DNA of 64,000 nucleotides from Microvirga aerilata (GTDB lineage Bacteria > Pseudomonadota > Alphaproteobacteria > Rhizobiales > Beijerinckiaceae): assembly GCF_016743775.1 (NCBI RefSeq), contig NZ_JAEQMY010000009.1:94872-158871 (forward strand). The letters run 5' to 3'. Of the stretch, positions 63,915 through 64,000 are shown in pieces. Each line of letters opens with the position of its first letter. The stretch's first letter is position 1. Made by a program: the position numbers and the translations under genes. The notes under the pieces were generated by a model. It was not told the DNA's origin and made no database searches. It was given only the letters and a program-made list of their open reading frames with translations.

Positions 63915-64000
63915 TTGGCCCACTCTCCCGCCATCGCCATGCCGCAGGGACGCGGTGCCTACCGCGTCCTCGTCCAACGCAAGAAGCTCGTGCTTCTTGC
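63915..64000 (+). CDS. FecCD-type ABC permease, N-terminal fragment
   Basis: Only the first 20-28 codons are in the window. The frame opens at TTG 63915 or ATG 63939 and reads RGAYRVLVQRKKLVLL, the basic lead-in to the first membrane helix of FecCD permeases. It begins within ten bases of the binding-protein stop, which supports a permease of the same importer. The call depends mostly on context. Confidence 0.55.
   Translation, partial: MAHSPAIAMPQGRGAYRVLVQRKKLVLL

Overview
The window is GC-rich, densely coded chromosomal DNA from an alphaproteobacterium. The order of the aa3 cytochrome oxidase cluster (coxB-ctaD-ctaB-coxF-ctaG-ctaE-DUF983-SURF1), an ispH-thrB-rnhA operon, DUF1127 and DUF6894 proteins, a PRC-barrel protein and Irr-like sites point to the Hyphomicrobiales (Rhizobiales). 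A Methylobacteriaceae relative such as Microvirga is my best guess, inferred from gene content only. I saw no rRNA, tRNA, CRISPR array or intact insertion sequence.

1-13.6 kb: the end of an IalB-like gene, then the complete aa3-type oxidase operon preceded by a perfect FNR/FixK-type box. Behind SURF1 lies a candidate threonine attenuator, followed by an AaaT-like acetyltransferase, threonine synthase and an M16 peptidase. A large membrane GGDEF-EAL protein follows. 13.6-24.8 kb: housekeeping genes (YqgE, DsbD-N-like protein, Prx5-type peroxiredoxin, rnhA-thrB-ispH), a CPA2 antiporter, a MATE exporter, DUF937 and DUF1127 proteins, a LysR regulator and an EamA exporter.

24.8-31.3 kb is accessory. 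It has an array of CTGCAACGG repeats upstream of an HTH protein, then a visibly less GC-rich islet with two overlapping genes. The first has a PLD-like C-terminus and a tentative VPA1262-type N-terminus; the second is an all-helical protein of unknown function. They look like a candidate two-gene defence module. The islet is followed by a long non-coding stretch with a dispersed repeat that recurs inverted at 38.4 kb, a stress-type membrane protein, a tiny basic protein and a UmuC remnant.

31.3-50.3 kb: TrkA-TrkH potassium uptake, an orphan substrate-binding protein, a class III nucleotide cyclase, an L,D-transpeptidase with an eroded active-site motif, a one-module A-T-TE protein with a Cys thioesterase nucleophile, a luciferase-like oxidoreductase, an AraC regulator whose start codon lies in a 16-bp tandem repeat, a TTC38-like TPR protein, an MFS transporter, a Crp-family regulator, a P-loop ATPase and a PAS-GGDEF cyclase.

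50.3-64 kb: a caspase-like protease with five 32-residue C-terminal repeats and a possible internal translation start just before them, a tannase remnant, PRC-barrel, ComEA-like and DUF5996 proteins, minDE without an adjacent minC, a hemerythrin protein, an RTX protein, a serine/threonine dehydratase, a palindromic repeat element, a secreted unknown, a methyltransferase, and the start of an iron-type ABC importer preceded by three Irr-box-like sequences.
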